DNA of 64,000 nt from Hirudinaria manillensis (taxonomy: Eukaryota; Annelida; Clitellata; Hirudinida; Hirudinidae), in assembly GCA_034509925.1 (NCBI GenBank), contig CM067529.1, forward strand, positions 5,217,001 through 5,281,000, in the 5' to 3' direction. How positions within the stretch are numbered: position 1 is the stretch's first letter; every line of letters begins with the position of its first letter. Below the pieces are notes generated by a model, which did no database searches, was not told the origin of the DNA, and was given only the letters and a program-made list of their open reading frames with translations. This document shows positions 22,201-34,828 of this stretch, piece after piece. A program made the position numbers and the translations under genes.

Positions 22201-24880
22201 GCATGGAAGAACCGTCATTGTTCATCGATTGAGACGACATTTGACTCAAAGCGTTAGAAGATTTTCGAGAGAATAGATCACTTCCACATTTCTAAAAAAA
22301 CAAATTAGTTGTGAACAAATCTAATGAGACTCGACATAACCAGTACGACATGACAAGTACGATATGACGAGTATGACATTTGTAACCTTATCGAGGAGAT
22401 CGTTTTTACTCCACCATTCGTCAAAGACTTCAAATGCCGTGCTTTCCACCATTTTTCTTCTCAGGTCTTTGCTCAAAACCGCTTTCAGTTCCGAGACGAC
22501 GGCGCCCAACACTTTCCTGAACTTGCCCGAAGTCTCGTCCTCTTGCGTCGGCAATGATGCGTCGGGAACGTCGAACGCGCCGAAAAATCGGGGATAACCC
22601 GCTGGCATGAAAGTCGGCATCATGGGAATTCCCACCGGAAACTGAAATTGAAACACGGGCCATTGCGTAATCAAAGGAGGCGGGGGCTTGCTGACTTGGG
22701 GATTTTTTGCCGGAACATTGACTTCTATCAAGTCGTGCTTGGGTTCGTCGCAGGATGACATACTCATTCTGTCGTCGTCATCACCGTCATCATTACCATC
22801 TTCTATCCGTCGATCCTTAAAGCCCTCGATGCCTTCCGGTCGACCGTACGAGTCGTCCAACATGGGGGCCAAGGAAAAGGATGAAACTCGTGAGATGTCA
22901 AAAGAAGCTTCCTGATTCAGCATGGCTTCTATTCGCGTGTCGAGACTGATCGTCAAAGCATCTTGTTTGTCTTCCGAGTTTTCACCCGTCGATTTGCAGG
23001 CGATTTTCGTCTCTTCGTCGGCAGAGGTCAAAGTATCACGAGACTCGATCGTAAACGTACTCGCATCCGAAAAACTGCGCCGAGACGGAATCCCCGGCGC
23101 CGCGGTCTTGTCGCTTTGTCCTTGATTATCCTTCGACCGAGTAAGTCGTGGATCTCTGTTCTGAACTCGCTCCGCTTCTAAATCGGCAGACGGCAACGGC
23201 GAAGAGCGATGCACTTCGGAAGCATTATTTCTGGTTTTTGGAAATCTTGCAGTGCAAGAAGGATCGAGTTTAGAAGGTTTGGGTTGATCAGGGGTAAATG
23301 GAGAATTCAAGTTATTTAAATTCGATGCCGAAGGTGCAAATTCATCGCTGCCTATGGGAGAGTCGTTAACCACACGAGCATTGTCTTTGGACCTGCTCAG
23401 TCGCGGATCTGTCGGCAAAACTATGCTGCTGTTTCCCGATCCGACGGACTCTCCGCCCGACGACAGAACTTGCTCCGAAGCGTCGGACTGTCGAGAAGAA
23501 AAATACCCCAGGTCCGAATAAGAGGGTGTAGGGAGATCGGCAGATGTGATTCCATTTTGCGTTAAGTTAGACGTGCCTTCGGCGTGCAAGGGATGTAGAT
23601 TAGAAAATGAATCATATTTGTGCTGCAAATTGGTCAACTCTGCCAGGTTTCCCTGGCTCGAAATCTTCTGAAGCTTGTTCTGCGTCGGAGATTTGAACGG
23701 AGTCGTCCCGGTATTTGTGGGAATTTTTGCTGATTTCTGAGTTGTCATTTCTTCTATAACCTTTTTTCTCTCATCCCCTGAAAAATATGAGATCGCACTC
23801 AAACCCAGATGCTTTGAGGTCACGAGGATCATCAATAGCCAGTAGTTTAAATGCTACGAAACGAACCTGCAATGTCGACAAACACGTTCATTATGTTGCC
23901 CATAACGCTCGTGTTATTGAGTTTTTCGCAGCATAGTTTTGCAGCTTTTGTTGAATTAAAGAGCACCTGCAAGACAATGTCGGAATTCCTCAAAAAAAGT
24001 CTCATAAAAAAAAACAAGTCATTTGACTTTCTTACCGATCCTATGCCCAGGTGCTTCTTGGTGGTCGGATGATAGAATATCATCACATCGTCTATCAGTC
24101 CAAATGGTGAGCAGTGATTCGTCAAAAAGGACTTATCGATATTGTTATTGAGGTTCAAAAATGTCACTTCTTTTGGAAGAACGGTACTCACTGAGTGCTG
24201 GTCATGCTACAATTTCAAAACATATTTTGCATCATTGTCAGTCTGAAATTTGGAATATAATTAAAGCAAACTTTAAATAACCAAAAAGATAAATAAATAA
24301 ATAAATGTAAGTAAAATAAGTATATAATAAATATAAGAATAAAAATCAAATCCAAGAAATAGGCCAGTACTTTGAACATGGGCACAGGTAAATCTGTTGG
24401 CTCTTTTTTAAAGTAAAACTTTGACGATCGAAGCCTTGGATCTCTCACCACTACGACTTCATTCGCCTGCAAGTTAAGGCAGTTTGGTTCGTATTTAAAA
24501 AACATTTTAAGATATATTTTGTTATGAACTTGTTCATTCAGAAACATAAGTAGCTACTAACTGAAAGTCATCACTGCAAAATTAATGCACAAATCTTAAC
24601 ATCTGATCATGCTCACCCCAGGTACGACCCCATTGATGCTGTAAATTTTCTTAACACCTTGTTGTAGTGCTGGATCACTAATAAGCCTATAATTTCTTGG
24701 TTTTCTATCACCATTTTGTTCATTTAAATGATTAGTTTTGTGGTAAATTGTATCTGGGATGCTATGGACATGCCTGGAGGCATTATTAGATTCATGATTA
24801 TTAGGATTATCAGACAGTTCTGTTTGGTAAAGTTTTCTATATCTCTCTCCATAGTCTGCCTTTCCAATCCTGGGATCCAT
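19228..24880 (-). CDS. SETD1: Histone-lysine N-methyltransferase SETD1 (SET1/COMPASS catalytic subunit)
   Basis: Methylates histone H3 lysine 4 at active promoters as the catalytic subunit of SET1/COMPASS. About 14 exons, ATG at 24880-24878, TGA at 19230-19228. In order: an N-terminal SETD1 region ([17 protein letters not shown]); an RRM at about 23.85-24.19 kb ([24 protein letters not shown]); a large disordered exon of about 460 codons (22.39-23.78 kb); an acidic Asp/Glu/Ser exon (about 21.24-21.60 kb); the N-SET region ([11 protein letters not shown]); GSARTEGYY, matching the WDR5-binding Win motif of SETD1 proteins; SET ([28 protein letters not shown] then [19 protein letters not shown]); and post-[16 protein letters not shown] at the extreme C-terminus. 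All SET signature residues are present, so it should be active. Vertebrates have SETD1A and SETD1B; invertebrates usually have one gene. Confidence 0.95.
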
Positions 24881-25592
24881 GATTTATGTGACAGTAATGT
24901 TCTTCTAAATAAGAAGAATGCATTGATTATATGAAAAACTCTGTACTATAAAAATAATAATGCAATAAAATCTTTAAGTCTAAGAACTTAATAGCAAAAC
25001 AAATAACAAAAATGAGCGCTAAACACGATGTGTTTATGCTGTTTCACATGGTCTTGATATTCACATGGCCGTGCCTATACAGTTATACAGATCTATAAAT
25101 CACGACAGACAAAGGTATTTCTTTAAGATTTGCTATGTTTTCTTTAATATTTACTGTTCTTATGCAAATGATTAATAACCACGAACCAAAAATTTGTTGC
25201 AATCGAAAGCTTCGTGCATTGCGAATAAAAACGATAGTAACCAATATTTATTCTTAAACAAAACAGATAACTAAAAAGTCAGTAAGCCCGAAGTATTTTA
25301 GCAATCAGAGTATCAGTTAAATAAAAACACAAACATTTAACTATGTGTCCAAACATAACATAAACAACCGTCCATAATGAACAAACTTAACCTTGCTCAT
25401 GATGCTTGCAAATACTATTTTAAAAATCTAAAACATTATTATGACAAATCGGCAAGTTATAACTCTAGTAAAGCAATAATTTAATTTATAAAACGTAAAC
25501 AAATACCAATACGATCTAAAAGGTATTATTTCTATGCTTTAACAACGACACGTCTGTCCTTAATATCGTGGACCTAATTGGTATACCTAGAA
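24881..25592. promoter_or_regulatory. Shared divergent promoter region of SETD1 and SEC63
   Basis: The two start codons face away from each other with only about 710 bp between them, so both promoters must lie here, apart from any distant untranslated exons. No TATA box or CpG-rich core stands out. Confidence 0.45.
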
Positions 25593-28500
25593 ATGGGAGG
25601 AATGAAGTTTGAGTACGATGAGGAGGGAGGGACGTTTTATTACTTTTTATTATCATTTGTAGCTTTAATACTGTTTCCGGCGACGTATTATCTATGGCCT
25701 GGAGAACGCTCCAAAGGTATGTCAGTGCGACCAATCTGGAACTACGATTTTTTCTGTTGCAATACTTATTTTAAAGATATAAGCAACTTCACGTGAATGA
25801 TAGTAACTTATTATTATTGAAGATTTATTTTAAAGGTCATATTTAATTCATTTTACCAATAAAAAATGTGTGTTGCACTTGACAATGTTTGGTTCACTGA
25901 GTGGCAACATTGATAAAAATACCATAAGCAAATTTATTGCGATTTTATGCAATAGAATGTTAGTATTTCACTTTGAAAACTCCAATTTGCAACACAATGC
26001 CATTAAATATTTTGTTTGTTTTCAAAACATAAACCATTTGTAAATTAAATATTTCCCAATTGTTGAAGTTATTAATGGATTATCTCTTAGAATGTAACAT
26101 TCACATATAATAGAGTTTGGATATAAACAAAATGCAGAATTTCAACTGAACAACATTGTCTCAACTTAGCATTAGTTTTTAACCATCCTAATGTGATTCA
26201 TTAACATAACCAATTGTGTTCTTTCCCTCTCCTCACTTAAATGACTGATTTTTGGTATGAAATATAATGTCATCACCAAGATGTAAAATCAGTTATTTCA
26301 CCAATTTGAATAAATGCTGATTATAGAATGTTGTACTCACAGATGATAAGAAGAAAAAACTGCTCTGTTATTGCGAGCCATGCCAACTCAAAAGAAAGCA
26401 AGAAGAACAAAATCAACCAAGGAAGAAAATCCAGCATCGAATAATGTAGACATTTTATTATTATTATTATTATGTCTGCTTTCTGATCACTGCTTTCTAA
26501 TGTTTGCTTATTTTTTCCAGAAAATTTGTTCTCGTGATTGGCTGGATATTTTTCATTTACATTGCATACAAGACTTCACAAGTTGAACTTGATTTCAAGG
26601 AATTTGATCCCTATGCAGAGTTGGGCATTGATAGAGTATGTGTCTTAATTAATTGGTCATTCGTTTATTTTTTGATCATTCCTTCTAGTAATTGAAACTG
26701 CATTGTAAATTGCATGGAATTGAGTTGCAGGTTATGTGAATGAAAGTCAAATTTGGCAACGGTTGCTGTGTTTGATGATACTAGGAATTAGTATGGAAGC
26801 ATGCGAGCATCGTCGTGTGGGGTGCTGCAAATAAGTGCTACATTGATTATTCTATTATGATAGGCACTCACAAGATTGGCTAAATGCAAATAGACAAAAT
26901 TACTTTTGAGATTAAATATCATAAAATGCTTTGAGAACCACTGCTTATTAACAGGGAGCTGAACTGTCAGATATCAAGAAGGCATATCGCAAACTTTCCC
27001 TTGTTTACCATCCCGACAGGGAAACTGGTGATTCTCATAAATTCATGCGAATCACGAAAGCCCACGATGCGTGCGTTTCTTTTGTTTCGTATTTTGTTTG
27101 ATCGAGTTATTGGGATCATACGTTTATTATTGCAATTTTGAAGATTGACAGATGAAGATGCTAGAAAGAACTGGGAAGAGTATGGAAATCCTGATGGACC
27201 TGGAGGTTGGAAAAGAGCATTCATTATGATGTAATCTACAATAAATCACATTCATTTTCAACTTTCTAGCCACTCAGGTTGGAATTGCTCTGCCCAAGTG
27301 GATTGTTGAGAAACAGAATTCTATATGGGTACTTATAGAGTTAATGATGTGATGTTCTATAGAAAATATTGCATTAAATTTTGATTTTCTACAGGTGCTT
27401 GGGTTATATGCTCTGGTTTTCATGTTCATACTCCCTATATGTGTTGTGAGTGTAATCATTTGATCTGCGATCTGCCTAAGCCAGTAAATAACCAATCCAT
27501 TTTTTATTGTTCAATATAGGGAACTTGGTGGTACAGGTCAATAAAATATTCTGCACAACAAGTTCTCATTGATACAACAAGGATGTACTACCAATTCCTC
27601 AGAAAGTCACCAAACATGATTTTTAAAAGTCAGATTCAAATTAAATGCAATTTGATTGAATTATGAATTTTATTTAAGTTAATGAATTTATTTATTGAAA
27701 TCTGAAGGAGTGATCCTAGTGTTGTCTGGTTCTTACGAGTTCTACAAGCGCTTCAATAGCGAGATCATCGAGAGGCCTAGCGACAACATAGAAATACCCG
27801 AGGTGAAGTTTTGGATTCGATGACGACCTTATCTCAGATTGCTCATCGAAACATTTCTTGCAGTTGATAAGAGATTTGCCTCAGTTCATCCATAACAACA
27901 GGGAGTTGCCATTCTATGTTCCTTATTCTCGCAAGGCCAGAGCACTTTTGGTTGCACATTTCTCAGGAAAGAAACTATCATCTAGTTCCCTTGAATATGG
28001 TATGCCAGTATGCTGTGATAAGATCTTGAATGAAGCTCGTTTTAAAATGTTCATTAATTATAGATAAGGATTACATTCTGAAAAAGTGTCCCTATTTGCT
28101 GAGTGAAATGTTAAGCTTGGCACAACAGTTGTATTACTTGTCCCATGCTGAAAAAGGTTTGAAATTTACATATTATAAATGATGTTTACTTTTTATAAAT
28201 ATCAAAACCATGTCGTGTTATTTTTTACAATGTGTGATGTCCAAAGGATTTATAATATCAGTTAGTCGATATCAAGCCAAATAATATCTGTTGGAAAAGA
28301 TCGTGAATTGTAAAGAGATTAGCATGACAATATTTTCCAAATAGTCAAAACATCGTTGATCAATTGGTCTTTTAATTCCAAGAAAGCATTGCATTTTAAT
28401 GAAATTTGATTATCTCAAAACATTTTTTTTAGTTCCCTACAAGCTGAGCTTGGACACAGTTGACAACATAATGAAAGTATCACAAATGGTTATCCAGGGA

Positions 28501-30297
28501 TTATGGTTCAAAAAAAGTCCTTTACTGCAACTTCCCCATGTTACTGAAGACATGCTTCGACACTTTGTCACCAAAAGGGTTTGAATATATTTTTTTACAT
28601 GTTTAAGGTTATCAAAATTGAGTTGCACATCATCATCATCTTCAATAATGCAGTGCTAAGTCCAACAATTTGATGTTTTCAGCGTAGCATTCGTAGTATA
28701 AAAGAACTTGCGAGCATGACAGACGAAGACAGGAGGGCTCTCATGCGTCAACTGAGCGATCGAGAGTACATGAACGTCATGACGGTGCTGTCCATGATGC
28801 CGTACAATGTCGAGATGACAGTCACCTGCGAAGGTTCGACCGTCATTTTGACTGCAGTCAGTTTCAAAGTTTCCTCCTAAAAATTACTGTTGCAGTGAAG
28901 GGAGAAGAAGACAAGACGATAACTGCGGGCTCGTTCGTGACGGTGGCAGTGAAACTCAACAGGAACAGTAGCACGACGTTGGTCAACACGCAGCAGACGA
29001 ATATGGAAGCTTACGAAGAGGGATGTGAACCAGAAGAAGATAATGAAGATGAAGAGGATGAATCACACCAGCTTGTCCAAGTGAGGCTCTAATATATCAA
29101 TGTAGAGTTGTAATGCTAAAATTGTATTAGTACTAATACATGCCATACATGGTTTGATAAATAAATTAGATGATTTCAGTAAATTAATTTGTATTTGTTT
29201 TAGTCAGAGGGTGGCAATCAGACTCAGGCAAGGAATAGATGGCAAAAAAATAAAAAGAAAAGAGGTGGGAACAAGAAGCCAAGAAACAAGAAGGTATTGG
29301 CCAAATCAGTGGCTGTCAAGAAAACTGTCGAAGAAGAAAAAGAGACTCCGCCTGCTTCGAACAATGTGACTTTCTTCGTCATAAATATGGCCGACATTCA
29401 TTTATTGCCGATAGTTAATAATAATGATTGATGTTGACATTATCAGGTGACTCCTAAAACCACTAAACCAGGAGATGGCAGGAAAGGTAACCAGACCAAA
29501 GCCTCCGAACAGGAAGCTATTAACGACGCTTCTAGTGGCGACGAGTCTGTTGGAAACTCGTCGGACGAGGGAGAAATGGACGTTTTGGACAACGGAGGAA
29601 TTAAAGTCGACGAGGATGAAGACGAGTGGATGGCTTTCCAGAAGGAGTCGAGAAAGGAAAATATTCTGGAAACTAAATCCAAAGAAACCCACGTCGTTCA
29701 TTGTCCGCATTTTCCAACTGTTAGTTTCCTGATGAGATTAATATTGGCAATATTTGATTACGTGCAAAAGGTAAATTTTGAACGTGCAGGAAAAGTTTGA
29801 ATGGTGGTGGCTTTACATAGCAGACATGAAAAAGAAACAACTAATTTCTGGTCCTTTACAAGTTACGACATTGAGAGAGAGTGAAGAGGTTCGTCCGACT
29901 ATAAATTATTATTATTATTATTATTCGAGATGCCAATTTTAAATTTTTACTAAAAGCGAGAATATATTTTACAGAAAGAGCTGCGTTTCACGGCACCATA
30001 CAAGCCGGGCACTTATCAGTATTCTGTAGTTCTCAGATCGGACTCCTACCTCGGATTGGACCAAATTATCAACATTAAGGTATTAGGGAATGATTTCTAT
30101 TTTTGGTTCAAATAAATTGACAATTTCTCATACATGCACACATATATACATCGCCATACCAGGTGGATGTTAAGGAGGCAAAGAAAATGGCTGAACCTAA
30201 GTGGGAATCGTCAGATGAAGAAGGCAAGAATAAGAAGGAACTGGGAAGCGAGAGTGAAGAGTCATCAGAAGGTGACGAGTCAGATGATGGTTACTGA
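25593..30297 (+). CDS. SEC63: Translocation protein SEC63 homologue
   Basis: ER membrane J-protein that works with SEC61, SEC62 and the luminal Hsp70 BiP in post-translational import. Starts at ATG 25593 and ends TGA 30295-30297; many short-intron exons with agreeing phase. Visible in order: MGGMKFEYDEEGGTFYYF leading into TM1 with PATYYLWPGERSK; a cytosolic loop with CYCEPCQLKRKQ; TM2 (KFVLVIGWIFFIYIAYK); a luminal J domain with the essential HPD (SLVYHPDRETGD) and NWEEYGNPDGPG; GIALPKWIVEKQNS and TM3; the Sec63 (Brl) domain (SGSYEFYKRFN, LIRDLPQFIHNN, MVIQGLWFKKSPLLQLPH); a basic/acidic linker; the C-terminal beta domain (YIADMKKKQLI, GTYQYSVVLRSDSYLGLDQI); and an acidic serine-rich tail, the part known to contact SEC62. 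Complete and apparently functional. Confidence 0.97.
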
Positions 30298-31411
30298 GGT
30301 TTGTTACTAGTTTAACTTTGGTCTTTTGAAAACTACATTAACAATGTCAGGATTTTTACCTTATGAATATAAACATTCATCAATATTGTGTGAAAATGTA
30401 TATTCAAGTTGTAGTATTTATCATTTGATTGGTAATATTTCTTCATGCATTTCAGATCCTCTAGTTGAACAAGGCTTTAAGTTGCAGTATTGCAGGGACA
30501 ATTAATCAGAAATGATTGTACAAATTGTTTGATTATTATGTATTGCTTTTCCTTGCTGGGACCCAAGAAAATGTAATTTATTATCTGCTTCTAAATATGT
30601 TACCACCACATTTCATCCTGAAATAGTCTTGCATAAATAATTGTTGGTGACTTTAACTGGTTGCCTTTTGTAAATAAGTCAATGTAAACTCTAGGAAACT
30701 GCTCATTGATTATGTACATATATATATGCATAACACTCACTACAGATTTATGTGAGGATTTAGCATTTGTTGGTATGCATGCTGCGTGACGGACTATGTT
30801 CTTGTTTCATTATTATTTTAGCCATTGGACTGAGTTTATAGGATTTTGGATCTACTGATAAAATGAGCCTCCTTAAAATATAATTTTTTGGGTACTGGTA
30901 GACATCAAAAAATTGGTGCACTCGGGAAGTTTTTATATGCAAAAACCACTTCCAGGCGAGTTTTCGAGGGTCTCCCGAGTATATGCTGCCGATACTTTTT
31001 TCGAGGTCTATTGATGCTTCCATATTCCTCTGGCTTTCCGTGTGGAAGCACAATGTGCGACACGGGAATCGCTCATGTTGAAGTTCGCAGAAAATTTCAC
31101 GCATGTGTGGTTTCGTGCGGCATCTAGAGAAGCCGAGTAGTTGAAATTAACAGTTTATAATAGTTAGCAAGCTATTTAGACGACATGACTTTCTGAGCAA
31201 ATCTATTAATCGAAAATTTTGTTGTTCCGAATGACTATTTCGCAATAACTTTAAGAATGTCAAAGAATTTTGATCAATAAAATTTGTTTTTTTCCAGTAA
31301 TTCCACAAAAAATTATTTTAATAACTTCAATGCATTTGACTTCATCGACTGACTCCTGATGTTTCACATAAACACCGTATTCGTCTCGATTTCGCCGCCT
31401 TAGACGTCACC
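30298..31411. other. SEC63-BNIP1 spacer with a possible structured element
   Basis: Holds the SEC63 3' UTR and the BNIP1 upstream region. A GC-richer block at about 30890-31135 stands out from AT-rich flanks and is open in one frame on each strand (79 codons plus, 114 codons minus); neither product is recognised. Within it, CTCGGGA at 30921-30927 pairs exactly with TCCCGAG at 30973-30979, and the sequence between contains a further hairpin (GTTTTT...AAAAAC). See findings. Confidence 0.35.
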
Positions 31412-32083
31412 ATGAATTATCCGTCAGTAATCCACTGTCTAGAGCAGATTACCAAATTGGATTTAGAAATCAGAGCTACTATAAGCGATATTCAAAGATG
31501 TAAAAGAATGGATGAATTGCGAGATTTTAATAAAGTTGTGTCGAACAAACTCCGCGAAGTGAAGAGCAAATTGATTCATTTGGAAAAGCTGGCAATGGAG
31601 CAAGACAAAGAAACGAGTAAAATAAGTATCTTAAAGACATTGGAAAGTAAAAGAAAGCAAGTGAATAGCATCCAAAGCATGCTCAGAGAAGCTAACCTTA
31701 CCTGCCAACTACATATGGAAATTAATACTGATAAATTACTTAAAGACGATGATTCTTTGAGGAAAAGAACAGTTGTGGTTAACAAAGATAATGCTGCCAG
31801 TACAGCTTCCAACGTGACGCAAAACCTGATGACCCTAGCTCAGATGATGTCTGACCAGGTGAAACTCACAGAACAGACCATGGGGAACTTAGTATCTTCC
31901 TCACAGCAAATTGGTGAGACTCATGAAGAACTTAAAAATGCTTCAGGACATATCTACAACTCAAAAAAGTTGTTGACAAAGTACGGGAGAAGAGAGTTAA
32001 CTGACAAACTTTTGATTTTATTGGCATTGGTATTCTTTTTTTGCACTGTACTTTATGTTATTAGGAAGAGGCTCTTTGGATAA
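31412..32083 (+). CDS. BNIP1: SEC20-family SNARE
   Basis: Qb-type SNARE of the ER syntaxin-18 complex, used in Golgi-to-ER retrograde fusion and ER organisation. One uninterrupted frame of 223 residues; the ATG is in a good context (GTCACCATGA). It aligns along its whole length with human BNIP1: KLDLEIRATISDIQRC, LEKLAMEQDKET, REANLTCQLHME, the SNARE helix (LMTLAQMMSDQVKLTEQTM and LVSSSQQIGETHEELK), then KLLTKYGRRELTDKLLI leading into the C-terminal tail anchor and VIRKRLFG. The frame contains no intron although neighbouring genes are intron-rich. It is intact, so if it arose by retrocopying it has stayed under constraint. A plus-strand AATAAA lies at 32296-32301. Tail-to-tail with the ENTPD gene. 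Confidence 0.97.
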   Translation: MNYPSVIHCLEQITKLDLEIRATISDIQRCKRMDELRDFNKVVSNKLREVKSKLIHLEKLAMEQDKETSKISILKTLESKRKQVNSIQSMLREANLTCQLHMEINTDKLLKDDDSLRKRTVVVNKDNAASTASNVTQNLMTLAQMMSDQVKLTEQTMGNLVSSSQQIGETHEELKNASGHIYNSKKLLTKYGRRELTDKLLILLALVFFFCTVLYVIRKRLFG

Positions 32084-32383
32084 TTTGACGAATCACAACC
32101 ACAATTAAAAGCTTGTTCATCTTTATTGGGAATGTATTAGAGTTCTGTTTTGTCAAGTATGTTCGTATTAAATGTAATTTTAAGTTTATTAATACATTGC
32201 GATTGTGAATTAGAACAATTAGAAACTCAAACAATTCTGTACAACGGAACATGAATATCAAACGAGCAAAATCTGCAATCATAATGTACGACCCAAATAA
32301 AGCAACTCAAAGATACCCCCATCAAAATCAATCAAGATCCTTAATTTTTAATTGGATGATATTTCACAAATGTTTACCATGCA

Positions 32384-34828
32384 CTAGAGTTTACTTTTTA
32401 CTTTGTTAAAAATTCCATAAACATCAAATATGGCTCCTAATGGCCATGCAATTTCAAAGCCTTGGATCTCTCTTTTTAACTGCAAGTTAAGATTTTTACT
32501 TAATTACTTGACAATTCCATCAACTCTTCAAGCAATGTGTGTCTTACTGTTAGCATTTGTTTGGGGTCAAGTCCATAGCCATCAAGCAACAAAGAGGATA
32601 TGTGGCAGAAGTCAACACAATGGAATGGTTTTGAAGTATTTGTTGATTTGCAAGCTGCAATTAAATGTTAATCATTTGAAGTATTCAATAGAAATTCCTG
32701 ATCAATTACTGATCAATCACTTACCACGAGCCGCTAATGTCTGAAAAGTCTCGACGTTCACTTCAATTCCTTCGTTGGCATCTTAAAGAATTAGGGTCCC
32801 TTAATGTGAATTTTGAACAGGGAAAAAAAACATTTATAGAAACACATAAAAAAACATTTTACTTTTTATCAGATCTCCCTCTAATGCCATGTCAAAAAAG
32901 TAGGAAATGGCTACAAATTTCAATGAGGAAGGCTTTTTAACATTGTATTTATTTATTATTTCTTTAGATTTGAGTTTACAGAACTTGAATCTATCCACTG
33001 AGACATTGGAAGAGCTGAAAGGCACAGAAGATATTTTACTTAAAATCAACATCAGATTGAATTTGTTGAGAACTCACCGAACTTCGTGATTCTGACCTCT
33101 ATAGTTCCAGGTGCCGCTATATGATGGGGGTAAGCAGGGACTGTTAAGTTTATGAGACTCGATCTCTCCTAAAAATACAGAAGTTAAAAAAAAGAACTCA
33201 GCAATGGCCACAAATATAACTTAATCTAATTAATCCACTAATATAAATCGCTAATCTGAAGTACATTTAATTTACAGATCCTTCTTATTCTTACCTGACA
33301 GTTTTTCACTTCCACCAAGAATTTGAAATCTTGCTGACATCATTCCTAATCCTAAATAACTAAAAACTATTCTTGTGAGATTTTTCAACAATTTGGTTTG
33401 CAAAAATATTGATTAGAAAAGCATACCTGTGAGTATAGAACTGATAATTTTTGTCCAAAAGTGTCACATTTACCAGGTGCTCTTTGTGGGGATGTGAATC
33501 CTAAAATCAAATTTATGAACATAAGAAAACTAGTAACCTGGATAGCTATATTATTATGCATCCCTGAATGAAATAAATGAGATTAAAAATTCCTACTTGA
33601 GGTAAAAATGTGATTTGTGTTGAGCCACCACCAAGGTCCAGCACACCACTTGTTTGTGACAAATTCCCCAGGTTACCTCAAAAAAAAATTAACAAATCAA
33701 ACAAACAAAAAATAATTAGAGACAGATACAATCTTACCATTCAGATAATTTGTGGTGAACCAACTGAAAAGCCCTTCGTCATCACCTTCCAATATGGAGA
33801 CACCATTTTTTACCAAATGGAAAGGATATCCTTTGAATAGCTTTTCAACCTAAACAATTTTTTAACTCAAAATCACATCTTGCATAAACAACTAAATCAA
33901 AAATGTCTAAAATCTAATAAATCTAAATTGGCATCCACAAATAAAAATAAATCACTTGAAGTGATATAATGGCTTCAAACAGATAACAAAAGAAGGAGTG
34001 AATTAAAAGGAGTTTATAAATTACAAACTAAATTACACAATGCTCCATAACAAATTAATGTAGACCTCATCAAGTATAGAAGTTGCTATCTTTTGAGGAA
34101 GCAGTCTGAGTCCAGCTGTAGCTTTGAGAGCAATTGGCGTAGTGTCCCAGAATTCTTCTGGAATGTATTTTTTTGCTTCGTCCAGCATCGGCCTTAAACT
34201 TTCAGATGCCTTTAATACATGTTTGAAAGTGGTAATAAAAAGAAAACATCCATAAATTAATACTTCAACTGATTTAGAGGCATAGAAATGAACATTATAT
34301 TAATAGAACTGACATAAATAAAATAGTTCGACTTCAATGCAGTACAACAAACTACCTAAAAAAATAAAGATTAGATGTTAATGAAACTTCAAAATTGAAA
34401 CCTCATGGGGATTGTAAGAATAGGAAGACAGTCCAGGTTTTTTGGAAACAAATAGCGAGTCATCCAAAACTGGGAAAGCATCTTGAATCAAACATAAATA
34501 TAAATAAAAGTTCAAATCATTTTAATGCAAGTGATAGAATCAAATAACCTTTATCTGAAATATTGAACCTAAAAACATGCATTCTGCTCCCCGTGCTGCC
34601 AGCATCGAACATTATACCATATCGAACCGGAGTATGTGAGATCAAATAGTTAGTATCAAACGTTTTACTGGTCCGAAGATATAATACAGTTAGGGTAAAT
34701 AATGTCACTCCAAAAACTGACATTAAAGCTTTATTGCCCATTTTGGAGCGAAAGCTAGCATTCTTCATAACTTTTAGCAGTATAATTACAAGTGCTGCAG
34801 AAATAAAAAATAACAACTCAAAAACCAT
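32384..34828 (-). CDS. Ectonucleoside triphosphate diphosphohydrolase, ENTPD5/6 type
   Basis: Hydrolyses nucleoside di- or triphosphates. ENTPD5/6 members act in the ER/Golgi lumen or are secreted, removing UDP or GDP produced by glycosylation. About 11 exons; stop TAG at 32386-32384. All apyrase conserved regions can be read: ACR1 YGIMFDAGSTGSRMHVF, ACR2 ALKATAGLRLLPQ, ACR3 ILEGDDEGLFSWFTTNYL, ACR4 SGVLDLGGGSTQITF, and the ACR5 counterpart FEIAWPLGAIFDVYG. Cysteine-containing segments (SKPFHCVDFCHISSLLL) fit the family. A hydrophobic segment (SVFGVTLFTLTVLYL) just before ACR1 should be a signal anchor. The frame has several candidate ATGs: the one at 34828 adds an extra upstream hydrophobic stretch, so initiation at a later ATG (near 34768 or 34741) is also possible. 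ENTPD5 versus ENTPD6 cannot be settled by eye. Confidence 0.92.

Noticed and set aside
30970..31005. Minus-strand CGGCAGCATATACT, resembling the 5' part of U6 snRNA
   Set aside because: Only about 14 bases agree; the essential ACAGAGA and following U6 sequence are absent.
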